This document shows, one piece after another, positions 36,690-47,370 of a DNA stretch of 64,000 nt (position 1 is the first letter of the stretch; every line of letters starts with the position of its first letter). The notes beneath the pieces were generated by a model. It saw only the letters and a program-made list of their open reading frames with translations, was not told the DNA's origin and searched no databases. Made by a program: the position numbers and the translations under genes. This DNA comes from Pseudeuparius sepicola (Eukaryota > Arthropoda > Insecta > Coleoptera > Anthribidae): NCBI GenBank assembly GCA_963920635.1, contig OY987303.1, positions 15,354,175 to 15,418,174 on the forward strand, read 5' to 3'.

Positions 36690-37987
36690 CTCAGAGAAAT
36701 AACCAAGGATAGAGGGAGTAAGAACAAAAAGTAAACAAAGCCAACATCTTTTTGAGTGATGCCACGTACTCCATTGTTTACAGCATTTCATTTCAAAATA
36801 GAAGGGTTTAATAATGGGATTCAATGAAGGCACACCTCCCATAACGCTAAATTAACAAATGTAGTTATTAATTTCTTGTATGTAATAATTTTAAACTAAA
36901 ACTAAATTGCTCTGTAATTATAGTATCTAATTATCAATTTAATAAAATCGTCACAGATACCTCAAACCGCCCGACATGGCAACGCTGCTGTTTATGCCGC
37001 GCCTGCCGAGGGCGCCGAGTCCGTTAACTCAGCGGTATTTGTTTTGTGTATGCCCAGCATGTCAAGTTTTCCGGTTGTTTACATATGCATTTTTCCCGTT
37101 TTTAATTGTTTTTCTGTTAATTTATAGGCTATTTATTAGGATTTAGGATATATACTCAAATTATCTTAAGAAGTCCTTACTGGGACTGTCAATTGGTAAT
37201 TTCGATATCCTAAGTTGGCACCAATGCAGCAAAAACTGCAACCGGGTCATAAGTTCAGGTCAGTAACTAGCCCATTTGCACTAATAACACAAAAAGTAAC
37301 ATGAACAAGAACAACACAGATGATGGTAAAACTCACGAAACGTAGAAAACCCGCGAATATTTTCATTGCCGAATGTTTGAACCAGTTTGAACGATCTGGA
37401 AAACCTTCACTGTCACTTTGACACACCGAAGCTAAATTTGCCTGAGTCCGCCCATAGACGCTGCCAAAAGCAGCTGATTATTACAAAATACCAAAATGAA
37501 AAGTGTTTCCATGACGTTTGAAATTATTATTAAAATGACTTGTAGTCATAGTTATTGTTATTTATAGCGGTATAATCGTGATTGCAATGGGGTTTTTATT
37601 TTATTATGCTGTTTTTTTCGTATCACTTGGGTAACTTTTCACATCATAAATCAATGAGTGACGTCATTAACTGGTTGAGACACATCTACCAATGTTATAC
37701 CCATAGTTAACAGAAAATTCCTAGGGATTTTGTGGAGAATGTCATCTGACAAAATCGGGACTTCTTACAGTAATCGGGGTATAGTGACTGATTTTGTATA
37801 CAATGGGACGCAGAGAGTGGGTGGTATGTGGCTAAATTGATATTTCTCAGGATATAACCTATCTCAGGTAAACGTTGTACACACGGGCCTAATGTTTATT
37901 TAAATCGGTAAATTTGCATAAGATGTTGGTTGACTACAAACGTATGTATTTTGAAGCTGTTGCTCCCTCTATCCTTATTTCTCTGAG
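36690..37987. mobile_element. hAT-like MITE family A, copy 3, split by B2
   Basis: Ends CTCAGAGAAATAACCAAGG and complement, in the opposite orientation to A1. The 8-bp duplication TCTAAACC (36682-36689 and 37988-37995) is perfect, and O1 gives the empty site. B2 divides the interior. Without B2 the length is close to that of A1. Confidence 0.9.
37155..37779. mobile_element. element B2 nested in A3
   Basis: Inverse copy of B1 (17445-18082). TATA lies on both sides (37151-37154 and 37780-37783). In A1 the same place reads a simple TATAGTGACTGA when complemented, confirming a TA-type insertion. No gene. Confidence 0.85.
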
Positions 37988-38060
37988 TCTAAACCTATAT
38001 ATAAATAATCTTCATAAACGCTCAACTTTTAAGAAACTTATTTAGTCCTAATTTAGTTTA

Positions 38061-38354
38061 TTATTACCTATAACTCGAAGCATCAAAAAAGGCCGACTTT
38101 TCGCGAAACCTAAATCGCAGGACCTATAGACTTTCCACAAAGTCGTCAGACCTTTGATATGACAACATTGCATTGCATGGGTGACCTAGCCTGTTGACTG
38201 AAATATTTCCGAATATTTTAGTCAACGCCTAGGCTCGGTCTACATATATATTGCTTGCCCCGTTGCGCCAGCGTTTAACCATATTATTATTCAGAACCGA
38301 AAGCTCAACCTATTTAGCAGCTGTCAAATGGAATTTAACTTTTATTGAATTTAT
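38061..38354. other. unassigned DNA
   Basis: No gene or repeat assigned. Confidence 0.35.
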
Positions 38355-38381
38355 ATACGGCTTAATTTATCACTCATTATG

Positions 38382-40284
38382 ATGAACCGGGAGATAGTGA
38401 CAGATTTTTGGACGTGATTTTACTCAGTATGCCTTTCATAGGGCATTATGTTACGTATATTCTCACAATAATAAGGTATGAATCAGAGAGTCATCCTGGG
38501 TTCTTCATATGGAAAAATAAATTTTCATTTCTTCGAAAAATATGAGTTTTGATATGATTTTAGTCAGGCTGCCATGTGTTTTATAATGAAGTTCAAAATA
38601 GAAAATTCCTCGGAAAACCATAAGCATATGGTGGGTCCAAAGGGCTATTATTGCCCTGTGAACTTGTATTTTAATAATTAATTTTTCCATGTTTCTGAAC
38701 AGGCTGCCAATGAGAAGTATGCAAGTTCCTGTTATGAAACTGCCGAAGAAAAGATGGCATACCGTTTGCGCATGTCCAAGTACGCTTTACATCGAATAAA
38801 TCCTTTAAGTTATTAAATCACATTCAATTTAAACAGTACTTGGACTTGGACATGCGCAAAAGGTATGCCATCCTTTTTTCAGCATTTTCATAACAAGCAC
38901 TTGCATATAGGTACTTCTCATTGGCAGCCTGTTCAGAAACGTGGAAAAATTCATTATTAAAATACAAGTTCACGTGGCACTATAGCCCTTTGGGCCCACG
39001 CTAACGGTATGTCTATGGTATTCCGAGGAATTTCCTATTTTGAACTTCATTATAAAACACATGGCAGCCTGTCTAAAATCATATCAAAACGCATATTTTT
39101 CGAATAATTGAAAACTCAGTTTTTCATATGAAGAACCCAGGATAACTCTCTAATTCATACCTTATTATTGTGAGAATATGTGCCACATAATGCCCTCTGC
39201 AAGGCATACTGAGTAAAATCACGTTCAAAAATCTGTCACTATATGCCGGTCGCATTTTTACCGACCCTATACACGTTCAGCGCGTCATTTTGCGGAAGAC
39301 GCCCGAACGGAAGGCGTACCGATCGTAAACGCCTTCAGGGCACGGTGACGGTGCTAAACGTATCTAGTATAGGTTAGGTTTGTAAGGTTTGTTTACGAAC
39401 TGCATCGCATGCTACTGGGTTCAAAATGAGTAAAATTAATAAGTTTTTTGCGTTTTATACAAGTTGCAAAGTAGAAACAAAGGATTTTAAATCCAGTGAA
39501 TGTTTTATAGTCGATATCCACCCAAAATTTGATTCAAATGACTACTAAATTTAAATTTAAATAATTTTTATCTTAAACTTTATTTTCAAGTTTTTTGTCG
39601 GTTCTATATAAAATAAGATAATTCGGTTTTAAGATTTTACCTGTTGCTTAATTTTTTGGTAATATTGATAACTTAATATTTTGTTTTTAGATACATTTTG
39701 AGCACAGCCATCTGATTAATGTTGCCGAAGCATATGGCATCAAACTCAAAAGGCCATTAACATATTCTATTTTCTTTTGTATTGTGTATTGTGTTATAAG
39801 TATGTTTGGAGCTTGATAATAAATCATTGTTTTTGAAAGTAACAACCCTTTACGCATAATATGTACTTAGTTATTTTTTAATATATTATCAAGAACAACT
39901 GTAGCTGAATATAAGAAAAGTATTTCTTTAAGTGCAAAAAATGGTAATTTTCTGCCTGGGAAAAAACGAACTAAAATAAAGCTTTGGTTCATTTGGTTTA
40001 TCTTATCACACTTTACCTATCTGCCATATCGCATTAAAATATAAAATGATTTTGGCATGAAGTACAAACATAAAATTCCCTCAATGCTAACTATAACTAT
40101 TTCTGTAAAGAAATGCCTGTGCAGAAACATGGCAAATGCTGCGAGAGATTTGGTTACTAATCCTACACATATTCAGCGCGAACTGCTGAAATCAGCTAGG
40201 GTCGGTAAAAAGAAGCATCGCATATCTTCGGCAAATTGACGCGCTGAACATGTATAGGGTCGGTAAAAATGCCTCCCGGTCTAT
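38382..40284. mobile_element. element K with long inverted ends, interrupted by J
   Basis: GCATTTTTACCGACCCTATA at the left (39253-39272) and its complement at the right (about 40250-40269) continue inward as CACGTTCAGCGCGTCA against TGACGCGCTGAACATG. The outer ACCGGGAG/CTCCCGGT words lie at 38386 and 40275, so J sits inside the left inverted repeat. The interior has a 40-codon frame from 39426 (MSKINKFFAFYTSCKVETKD) that I cannot assign. Confidence 0.6.
38397..39239. mobile_element. foldback element J (TA-flanked)
   Basis: GTGACAGATTTTTGGACGTG at the left and the complement at the right continue as an inverted repeat over almost the whole 843 bp, with a short loop near 38800. TA on both sides (38395-38396, 39240-39241). 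No coding sequence. Confidence 0.85.
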
Positions 40285-40405
40285 AATCCCAATGCTAAGA
40301 AAATACCACTCCTGCTGCGCAGTCGTGGTATTTTCGGCTTTGGGATTATAATTCGTAAAATTAACGAAAGGTATTATCGATAATAGGCACACCACTTGTT
40401 ATATT

Positions 40406-42003
40406 ATTGAAAATTAAAAATTGAGGTGTAGCTTGTTTTGTTACGCAAGTAGTAGATGTAGGTAAGCTGTTATTTGCTATATTTGGATTTAGCATTATTT
40501 TCTATAAGGTATTGAAAAAAATCTAAGCCTAAACGACATAAGTCTGTAAGAGTCCCAGCTATTGAACATATTGACATTGCAGAGGTAGTGGAGGTGCAAA
40601 CAGTGTATATAATACGTATTGGAAACAAAAGTAGATAATGATAATAATTACGAAGAAAGCAGCATAATACCTACATTATATTATATAGATGCTCTATATA
40701 AATGTAATCCTTGTTTATATAAATAAGGATGTAATGTAAGCTTCTTAATCCACTGACTGTTATTGAGTGTCCCTAGTATCTAAATCGAATCCTCGGACTA
40801 GAATAAGCCGTCGTATACTTATTATTTATGTAGTATTATGTCCTAGTATGATCATCGAATTGGAAATTTAAATGCCTAGTTTAATTCCACACCAGTACCA
40901 CGTCTGTGTATGCATATTGAGGACAAGCAAATGCGCATTTGGCGAGAGCATTACACTGACGCCTCTCTCATTTATTGTCTGCTGTCGAAATTGAATTGAC
41001 GGCTCAAAATCGTTACTTTTAAGGCAAAATATCAACTGTGCCGTCTGTGCCTATGGTGATGCGAATCCAATGCGCGTTGGTTACGGTGTGGGGCAAAGCC
41101 TCGTCTTCTGTTTGTTCAGTTGTCGACGAATTTTACGCAGATTTAACTCAAATTTTCCACCTTAATTTTAAAGCTCTATTTTATTACCGACGTTACAGCT
41201 TTACCTCGGAGCAGGGCATTCCATTCCAATGTTTAATTTAAATGTCGCACGCTTTTTTCGTTCCGCTGCAAAAAACACCTAATATGAAAAGAATTCTTCT
41301 AAAATGAATTTTATTGTCAACGCAAGATTGAAGAACGGTTTCAGTGAGATGCTAGACCTATTAATTCTTGATTCCATTTCGACTATATTCTTAAGGCAAC
41401 TTTTTGTTATAGTTCCATTAATGCAAGAACAACACATAAATAGAAGGGGAAGAAGAGGGATGGCGGTTTATGAGGACGACATCTTTCGGCGTACCTATAC
41501 AGGATGATTTTTTAGGTCTACCACCGCCATTTTCTCGCTTATTTTACGCCCTACAAAAAAAGCGTAAAAGACAAAAATGTTGAAATTTTGGACAGCTAAG
41601 TGGTGATGCAAAAGAAATCGGCATCCATGGCCAACTTGTCGCGCAATATTGAAAAAAACTCAAATTGAGCAAAACTATTAATAGCCGTGGAATGTTTATT
41701 TTAAGAGACAGAGGAAAACTTTTATATTGAAAATTGATGGCACTGAGGAGCTTTATCCAAGTATTCAGATAGTATCAGCAAATTACACAGGGTCTTCGGC
41801 TCTCTTGAGACCATGAAAATTTTTGTCGATTCTAAGTTTTCTTAGTACAGTGCGAAAAGTTGGGCATGGAGGCCCATTCCTTTTTTAAAGTTGCTTCGCT
41901 GACCAAAATTGCCATATTTTGTTTTCTTACGTATTTTCTGTGCGGCCTAAGCGAGAAATAAACAAAAAAAATAGAATTATCTGTCGCATAGCTTCGTCGT
42001 TTC
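40406..42003. other. single-copy DNA, no gene recognised
   Basis: Several 60- to 67-codon frames exist but none shows a domain. No RNA gene or repeat end found. Confidence 0.4.
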
Positions 42004-42539
42004 CAGTAGCGTGCCGTGTGTAAAAGGGCGGAGGGGGCGAGCTATTTTAAGGGCGCCAAAAAAATTCGTACATTTTTTTTTGTTTTAACAAAGTAAACAT
42101 ATATATGTACAGGGTGTCCAACTTTAAAATTGTACAAATCCGTAAAACCTTCATTTTTGGAGATAATCGCCTAAACTTTTTTTTGTTTGAAAGGCCTTCA
42201 AAAACCGATTCTTTTGACCTTCCTGCCATTTTCGAAATGCAAACCCAGGGCCGGCTGCGATTTTTTTATACCCCCGATTTTTACGAAATCCATTTAGCGA
42301 TTTTTTATTTAAAATCTGACCCCAGAGCGTTAATCAGAACACCCCAAAACCCCCATATACTAAATTTGAACAAAAAATATAGAGGGAGTTGCATTCTGTA
42401 GGCTGTCATAGTTGAGCAAAATAGGAATTTTAAATCATCTGGCGAGTGAAATGTAGCATGGAATCCCTTCAAAACAGTTGAATGGTCAACAGGATTACTC
42501 AAAATGTTGGTGTGTGAAAAGATTTACTACAAGAATATA

Positions 42540-42939
42540 CAGGGTATTTTTCCCGGAGCCATTTCAAAATTCTGAATTTTTATTAAACTTTATACTGGTC
42601 AGGAGTGCTTTGGAATCATTGAAAAAATATTAATAGACACAAAAGTTTTATTTATATAATTTATTTCTTTACAAAATGCCAACCAACAAATAAAAACAAT
42701 TTAAATTATTGGACCTTTCTCGACAAAGTCACTGTCTAAGATGATACATTTTCTGTGCGTTTCCTGCGGTGGCACACCAGCCACCTTAACTGATATGGAC
42801 TTACTGACTGGCAGGCTTCTGTTTTTTTTAGATTTAGTTCGTTTATAGTGTGTTTTGATATATACGATTTTTGACCCCTAGTTATAAAGTTCCAAAAATT
42901 GAGTACCTAATTTGATATGGCACAGATAAGAACACTCTG
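42540..42939. mobile_element. small TA-flanked element T at the centre of E
   Basis: Ends CAGGGTATTTTTCCCGGAGC and, complemented, CAGAGTGTTCTTATCTGTGC are similar, with TA on both sides. 400 bp, sitting exactly where the two arms of E meet. Confidence 0.65.
42701..42784 (-). pseudogene. possible transposase C-terminal relic in T
   Basis: The minus-strand frame reads PPQETHRKCIILDSDFVEKG and then PII and stop. The RKCI-x-x-D-x-DFxEK pattern resembles the end of mariner-like transposases (RxxKCIxxxGxxFE). The fragment is short, so the call is tentative. Confidence 0.35.
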
Positions 42940-43629
42940 TATATTTTGTATTGGACCTTTGCACACCAACACCTTGAGTGGTCCTATTGACCATTCAACT
43001 GTTTTGAGGGGATTTCATGACACACTTGACTCGGCAGATGCCTTTAAAATTCCTATTTTGCTCAACTTTTTCACCTTACAGAATGGAACTCCCTGTATAT
43101 TTTTTATTCAAATTTGGTATTTAAGGGTTTTGGGGTGTTCTTATTCACGGTGTGGGGTCAGATTTTAAATAAAAAAATCGCTAAATGGTTTACCCTCGAT
43201 TTGCATTTTGAAAATGGCAGGAAGGTAAAAAGAAGCGGTTTTTGGAGGCCTTTCAAACAAAAAAAAGTTTACGCAATTATCTCCAAAAATGAAGATTTTA
43301 CGGATTTGTACAGTTTTATAGTTGGACACCCTGTATAATATTTTAAGAGTTAGGTAAAGCTATACCTAAACAAAAAATAACACTGCCTACTTAAGTAAAA
43401 TAATAATCTTCTTGTTTTTAAGTAATGATAATTATTCGTCCTTTCCTGAGTCATTGAACACCTTTGGGAAATTCAAAATTTTGTTTAACCTGCTAACTGC
43501 TAAACGACCTTTCTGCTCCAGGGCAGTTGCAAAGTATGGTGGAAAATATTTTTAACAAGACAGTGAAAGCAGGAGAGCTAATGGTGAGGCCCCCCCGTGC
43601 CCCCCCTACGGCACGCTACTGGTCGTTTC

Positions 43630-44059
43630 GTGTGAAAAATCTTATTATTTTGCAACATTTCAGGTGTATGTAACCTTTACCCTTTACTTGCTGGATCAGT
43701 TGCTGTTTACGATTCCGCCATTTTGCACAGGGACGAACTCAAATGAACATTGCATAAAATACCTATCTATTTTTATAGCTTTAAACTAGATACTTATATT
43801 ATCATAATAGAGCATTAGTCGTTTTAGACCTCTAACTCAAAATCCTCTAAACGGATTTTGATTAAATTTAGTTTGTAAGATTGGTATTGTGTACAAAACC
43901 CATCAGAAATTGATATACAGACGAGGTAATTCGGGTGGTGTTTCATAAACTGGAACAAATGTGAGAATCATACCATATTAGACACTATCATTGTTGTATG
44001 CACCTTAATTACCAAGTATTATGTCTGATGCGATTTCTTGGCAAGAAACATGGGAAAGC
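43630..44059. other. unassigned AT-rich DNA
   Basis: No feature recognised. Confidence 0.4.
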
Positions 44060-44350
44060 GAATTAAGTTTTCTTTTAATGAACGTCCGACGTGTAATTAC
44101 GTACAATTGAAACGTCATTCGAGGGAAATGTAAAAAAATCGAGACGGCGGTTGACATAAAAGCAGGTCATTATTTACGCCATAGAGATTCGGTGTGTAAT
44201 TACGGCGAGGAATTAGTCAAAGTCGGTGGAAAAACCATTAAGGGCCAAGGGAAAAGTACTGTGTGAATTTCGAGCCACAACTTTCCCACTTCAGCAGAAA
44301 AAATCACGACTTTGTGGAATTAATTGAAGAAAGCCTCACTGTGTGAAGAT
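44060..44350. other. single-copy island 8 with TAATTACG words
   Basis: GTGTAATTACGTACAATTGA and GTGTAATTACGGCGAGGAAT share an eight-base core within 110 bp, next to CATTATTTACGCC. No protein-like frame. A regulatory element is plausible. Confidence 0.3.
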
Positions 44351-44526
44351 TAATCGTTGTGTTAATGTCACAGTGAAGCATTTTAACCACAACCTTGAAG
44401 TCGTCCACCATTTTTAATACTTGTTATCCACTGCTATCGTTTTGAAACATATTGAAACACTTATTTGTCATCTGAGTTGCTCTGTAACAGGATTCTGTAA
44501 TCAAATTTTTTTGAACCTATTTTTAG

Positions 44527-44552
44527 TATATATATATATATACCTATTTTTA

Positions 44553-44607
<55 letters not shown>

Positions 44608-44644
44608 CCTATTTTTAGTATATATATATATATATATATATACT

Positions 44645-44682
<38 letters not shown>

Positions 44683-44719
44683 AACCTATTTTTAGTATAT
44701 ATATATATATATATATATA
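44527..44719. repeat. TA microsatellite with an interspersed 15-mer
   Basis: Runs of TA are broken by copies of GAACCTATTTTTAG. The array directly abuts the left end of the DD37D transposon, so that element inserted into it. Confidence 0.9.
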
Positions 44720-45089
44720 CAGTGTGACCCATTTGTTTTGGGGTCAGTCTGTAAAAAGTGTATCAATCGTGCGATTTGGCTGATTTTTTTTTTAAATTGT
44801 AGAGCTCGATGAACTGCACATTTTGAACAAAAATTGCCTGGTTCGCATAAAATCCAAAGCCTACTATGACCGTTTTTATGAGCAAAATTTTAAGAAACCA
44901 TATTAGCGTTTTTTTTTTTGAAAAAATCTGTGTGCGCCAATGGATTGAGCACCCCTCGAAATGGGTATGTACAAAATTTCATCAAAATATTTCAAGTAAT
45001 AACGATTTTGTAGAAAAATTAAAAATGCAGCCAAGGTACGTCTTCATTTTCAAAAATTCAAAGTTGGCCATGGAAAATAATTGAATTGT
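44720..45089. repeat. left terminal inverted repeat of DD37D element
   Basis: Pairs with 46293-46660 almost without change, from CAGTGTGACCC at the edge to GGAAAATAATTGAATTGT at the inner limit. Far longer than the 20- to 30-bp ends of classical mariners. Confidence 0.95.
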
Positions 45090-45138
45090 AATAATACAAC
45101 CTTATGCTTATAAACACAAAACATAAAAACAATTAAAA

Positions 45139-46215
45139 TTATAAAATTTTTGTAACTTCTACCAAGCCTCCATTTTCTACAATGCATTTGTCGTTCCTCT
45201 TGCGTACATTCAAAATTACATTTCGTATTTGCTGTGGAGTAATTTCCTCACAACTACGGTTTATCCTAGCTTGCAGTTCTTGTAAATTATGGGGTCTTGA
45301 CTTATAAACATTTTGCTTAAGTGTACCCCAAAGAAAAAAATCTAAAGGAGTTAAGTCCGGAGATCTCGGTGGCCACTCACAGAAAGGACTATTTCGCCCT
45401 ATCCAACAGTTTTCAAAATTATTATCTAGCCAGTTTCTGATTAAACGAGCATTATGAATAGGACTGCCATCTAACTGTAACTTTAAATTTAAACGGTATC
45501 TTAATGGTAACTCATCTAAAGCATTTCTAAATTCAATTTCTAGAAAATTCAAGAAGCCAGCCGCATTCAAATTCCCTTCAAAGAAAAATGGGCCAATTAT
45601 TCTGTCGCGTAGTATTCCACACCAAACGTTAATTTTTTGTGAATATTGTCTCCTTGCATTTATTATAAACTCTGGATTTTCAGCTGACCAGTGACGGCAG
45701 TTTTGACTTGATACTACACCATTTGTAGTAAACGTGGCTTCGTCGGTGAATAAAATTTCATTTAAAAAGTTGCCATTATGGAGATATTCACCTTGCAGCC
45801 AATAGCAAAATTCTAATCTTCTCTCCTCATCTCCTGGTTCCAGGGTGTGCAAAAATTTTGGCTTAAACGGTTTTATTTTGTTTTGTCTCAAACATCTCCT
45901 TATACTCTCTCTGGGTATATGAAGGTCTAAACTAGCCGTTCGAACACTATTTCGAGGATTGTCACTAAAGTATTGCAGAATTTGATTGTTATTTTCAACA
46001 AGTCCACGGCGTCCATTTTGCCTAGTTTTTAATAAATTTTTAGAAATCGATCCAGTTTCATCAAAAATATTGTTTATACGTTGTACAGTACTTCGACTCA
46101 CTGATCTACCTGGGTGTCTATTGTTAAATTCGGCCGCAGCTTCTGCTGCCGAGCGCTCGTTGTCGCCCACGAGTCGAACAATTTCTATTTTGTCTCTTAT
46201 GCTTAAATATTCCAT
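45139..46215 (-). CDS. IS630/Tc1/mariner-superfamily transposase, DD37D
   Basis: It would cut and rejoin the ends of its own transposon in the nucleus. I start it at the ATG at 46213-46215 (358 residues, MEYLSIRDKIEIVRLVGDNE), because the ten codons upstream (MCSIQLIIII) are unlike the family. Residues 1-60 form the first helix-turn-helix, with RSVSRSTVQRI as recognition region. A second one follows at about 75-115 (RTASLDLHIPRESIRRCLRQ). The catalytic acids fit D158 (LFTDEATF), D249 (QLDGSPIHN) and D287 (WPPRSPDLTPLDFFLWGTLK), with 37 residues between the last two. The reading frame has no stop or frameshift. Lengths of 330-380 are usual for the group. Similar proteins in insects are often labelled Tc3-like or DUF4817-containing. 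Activity is likely but untested. Confidence 0.95.
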   Translation of the reverse strand: MEYLSIRDKIEIVRLVGDNERSAAEAAAEFNNRHPGRSVSRSTVQRINNIFDETGSISKNLLKTRQNGRRGLVENNNQILQYFSDNPRNSVRTASLDLHIPRESIRRCLRQNKIKPFKPKFLHTLEPGDEERRLEFCYWLQGEYLHNGNFLNEILFTDEATFTTNGVVSSQNCRHWSAENPEFIINARRQYSQKINVWCGILRDRIIGPFFFEGNLNAAGFLNFLEIEFRNALDELPLRYRLNLKLQLDGSPIHNARLIRNWLDNNFENCWIGRNSPFCEWPPRSPDLTPLDFFLWGTLKQNVYKSRPHNLQELQARINRSCEEITPQQIRNVILNVRKRNDKCIVENGGLVEVTKIL

Positions 46216-46292
46216 AATTATGATAATTAATTGTATTGAGCACAAACAATTTCTGAACTCAATTTAGACAGTTTGATATTTAATAAAAGTAA

Positions 46293-46657
46293 ACAATTCA
46301 ATTATTTTCCATGGCCAACTTTGAATTTTTGAAAATAAAGACGTACCTTGGCTGCATTTTTAATTTTTCTACAAAATCGTTATTACTTGAAATATTTTGA
46401 TGAAATTTTGTACATACCCATTTCGAGGGGTGCTCAATCCATTGGCGCACACAGATTTTTTCAAAAAAAAACGCTAATATGGTTTCTTAAAATTTTGCTC
46501 ATAAAAACGGTCATAGTAGGCTTTGGATTTTATGCGAACCAGGCAATTTTTGTTCAAAATGTGCAGTTCATCGAGCTCTACAATTTAAAAAAAAAATCAG
46601 CCAAATCGCACGATTGATACACTTTTTACAGACTGACCCCAAAACAAATGGGTCACA

Positions 46658-46660
<3 letters not shown>
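46293..46660. repeat. right terminal inverted repeat of DD37D element
   Basis: Counterpart of the left repeat, ending AAACAAATGGGTCACACTG at 46660, directly followed by TA repeats. It probably carries the transposase promoter, since the gene starts 78 bp inside it. Confidence 0.95.

Positions 46661-46702
<42 letters not shown>
46661..46702. repeat. TA microsatellite
   Basis: Pure TA run followed by ACATATTATTATGTTTTAG. The same junction recurs at 59027-59045 after another TA run. Confidence 0.95.
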
Positions 46703-46703
<1 letters not shown>

Positions 46704-47070
46704 CATATTATTATGTTTTAGTTTTATACACGTAAAAATCTCACCGGAGCTGTGACATCCATCGACGCTGTGAGATCCAAAATCGGATGCCACAACGTTT
46801 TCCAATGCTAATCGTGTTATAATGTTTGTAGAATCGTACCCTACGAATTCTGGCCGGATGTCAAAAATGCGTTGTTGTAAAAATTTTGTATATTTTTAGT
46901 TCCGGTGTATATCTACCAGGTGGCGCGCGAGTTGCGCGGTTTTGTATGTTAAATATACTCTGGATAATTTTACTCCATCGACTCGTGACATCCAGAACGT
47001 TTCTGGTGTATATTAGTTCTTACACGTTAGATTAAGTGGCATCCGAAATTTGACAACACCGCAAGAATAG
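46703..47070. repeat. repeat with clustered GTGACATCC motifs
   Basis: GTGACATCC or a one-base variant occurs at 46752, 46785 (complement), 46856 (complement, partial), 46985 and 47036. The same word clusters at 57672, 57880 and 57907 beside another TA run. Together with the shared ACATATTATTATGTTTTAG this suggests one dispersed repeat family. Function unknown. Confidence 0.55.
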
Positions 47071-47189
47071 CGGTCGCATCGCGTTGTTTTCCTATCGCTT
47101 CTGATGTTCTAAAGAACGGCACGCGGCTTAGGCAATAAACTCGGGCAGTGCGGTCATGAAGGTGACTGGTGATTTTTGTGCGTTATGAT

Positions 47190-47362
47190 CAGTGGACCAG
47201 GGGGGGGGGCTTGGGGCTTTAGCCCCCCCCCCCCCAAAGATCTGCCGCGTAGTATTTATTTCTAAATAAAATTAATTTTAAAACAATAGTTTTGCCGTAA
47301 ATATTACCGAACGATTTTTTAAAATAATTAGCCTCCACTCCAACTTTAAATTCTGGTTACTG
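47190..47362. mobile_element. hAT-like MITE R2
   Basis: Copy of R1, sharing AGTTTTGCCGTAAATATTAC and TTCTGGTTACTG. The 8-bp duplication GTTATGAT is perfect (47182-47189 and 47363-47370). The left end has lost a few bases and both homopolymer runs (G, then C) are expanded. Confidence 0.85.
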
Positions 47363-47370
47363 GTTATGAT

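Larger units (their letters stand above)
36555..38060. repeat. repeat family O, copy 3, split by A3
   Basis: 36555-36689 and 37996-38060 are adjacent in the uninterrupted O1 copy (reverse orientation): CCTAAGAAGAAATTTTTG then CTTCATAAACGCTCAA. The intervening DNA is the A3 insertion with its 8-bp duplication. Confidence 0.75.
38355..40405. repeat. foldback repeat I, copy 2, split by K (with J)
   Basis: The piece CTTAATTTATCACTCATTAT near 38361-38380 and the stretch 40287-40405 (AATCCCAATGCTAAGAAAAT onward) are contiguous in copy 1 when complemented. The DNA between them is K with J inside. The left outer arm is weakly preserved. Confidence 0.55.
42110..43333. mobile_element. foldback element E (TA-flanked), carrying T at its centre
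   Basis: Starts CAGGGTGTCCAACTTTAAAA and ends with the complement, TA outside both ends. Left arm 42110-42539 pairs with right arm 42942-43333, including ATGCAAACCCAGGGCC against the less conserved right copy. A third, single arm lies at 18945-19205. No coding sequence in the arms. Confidence 0.85.
42004..43621. mobile_element. hAT-like element S, interrupted by E
   Basis: Ends CAGTAGCGTGCCGT and complement, with a perfect 8-bp duplication GTCGTTTC (41996-42003 and 43622-43629). About 390 bp remain when E is removed. No transposase. Confidence 0.9.
44720..46660. mobile_element. intact DD37D mariner-like transposon, 1941 bp
   Basis: Ends CAGTGTGACCCATTTGTTTT and complement with long inverted repeats, 44720-45089 (370 bp) and 46293-46660 (368 bp), nearly identical. 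TA on both sides, inside a TA microsatellite, so the exact duplication cannot be measured. A single uninterrupted transposase gene lies between the repeats. Intact gene and near-identical repeats point to recent activity. Confidence 0.95.

Noticed and set aside
44020..44055. CTGATG and GAAAC words close together, hammerhead-like at first sight
   Set aside because: The core reads CTGATGC rather than CTGATGA and no stem I or stem III pairing could be found.
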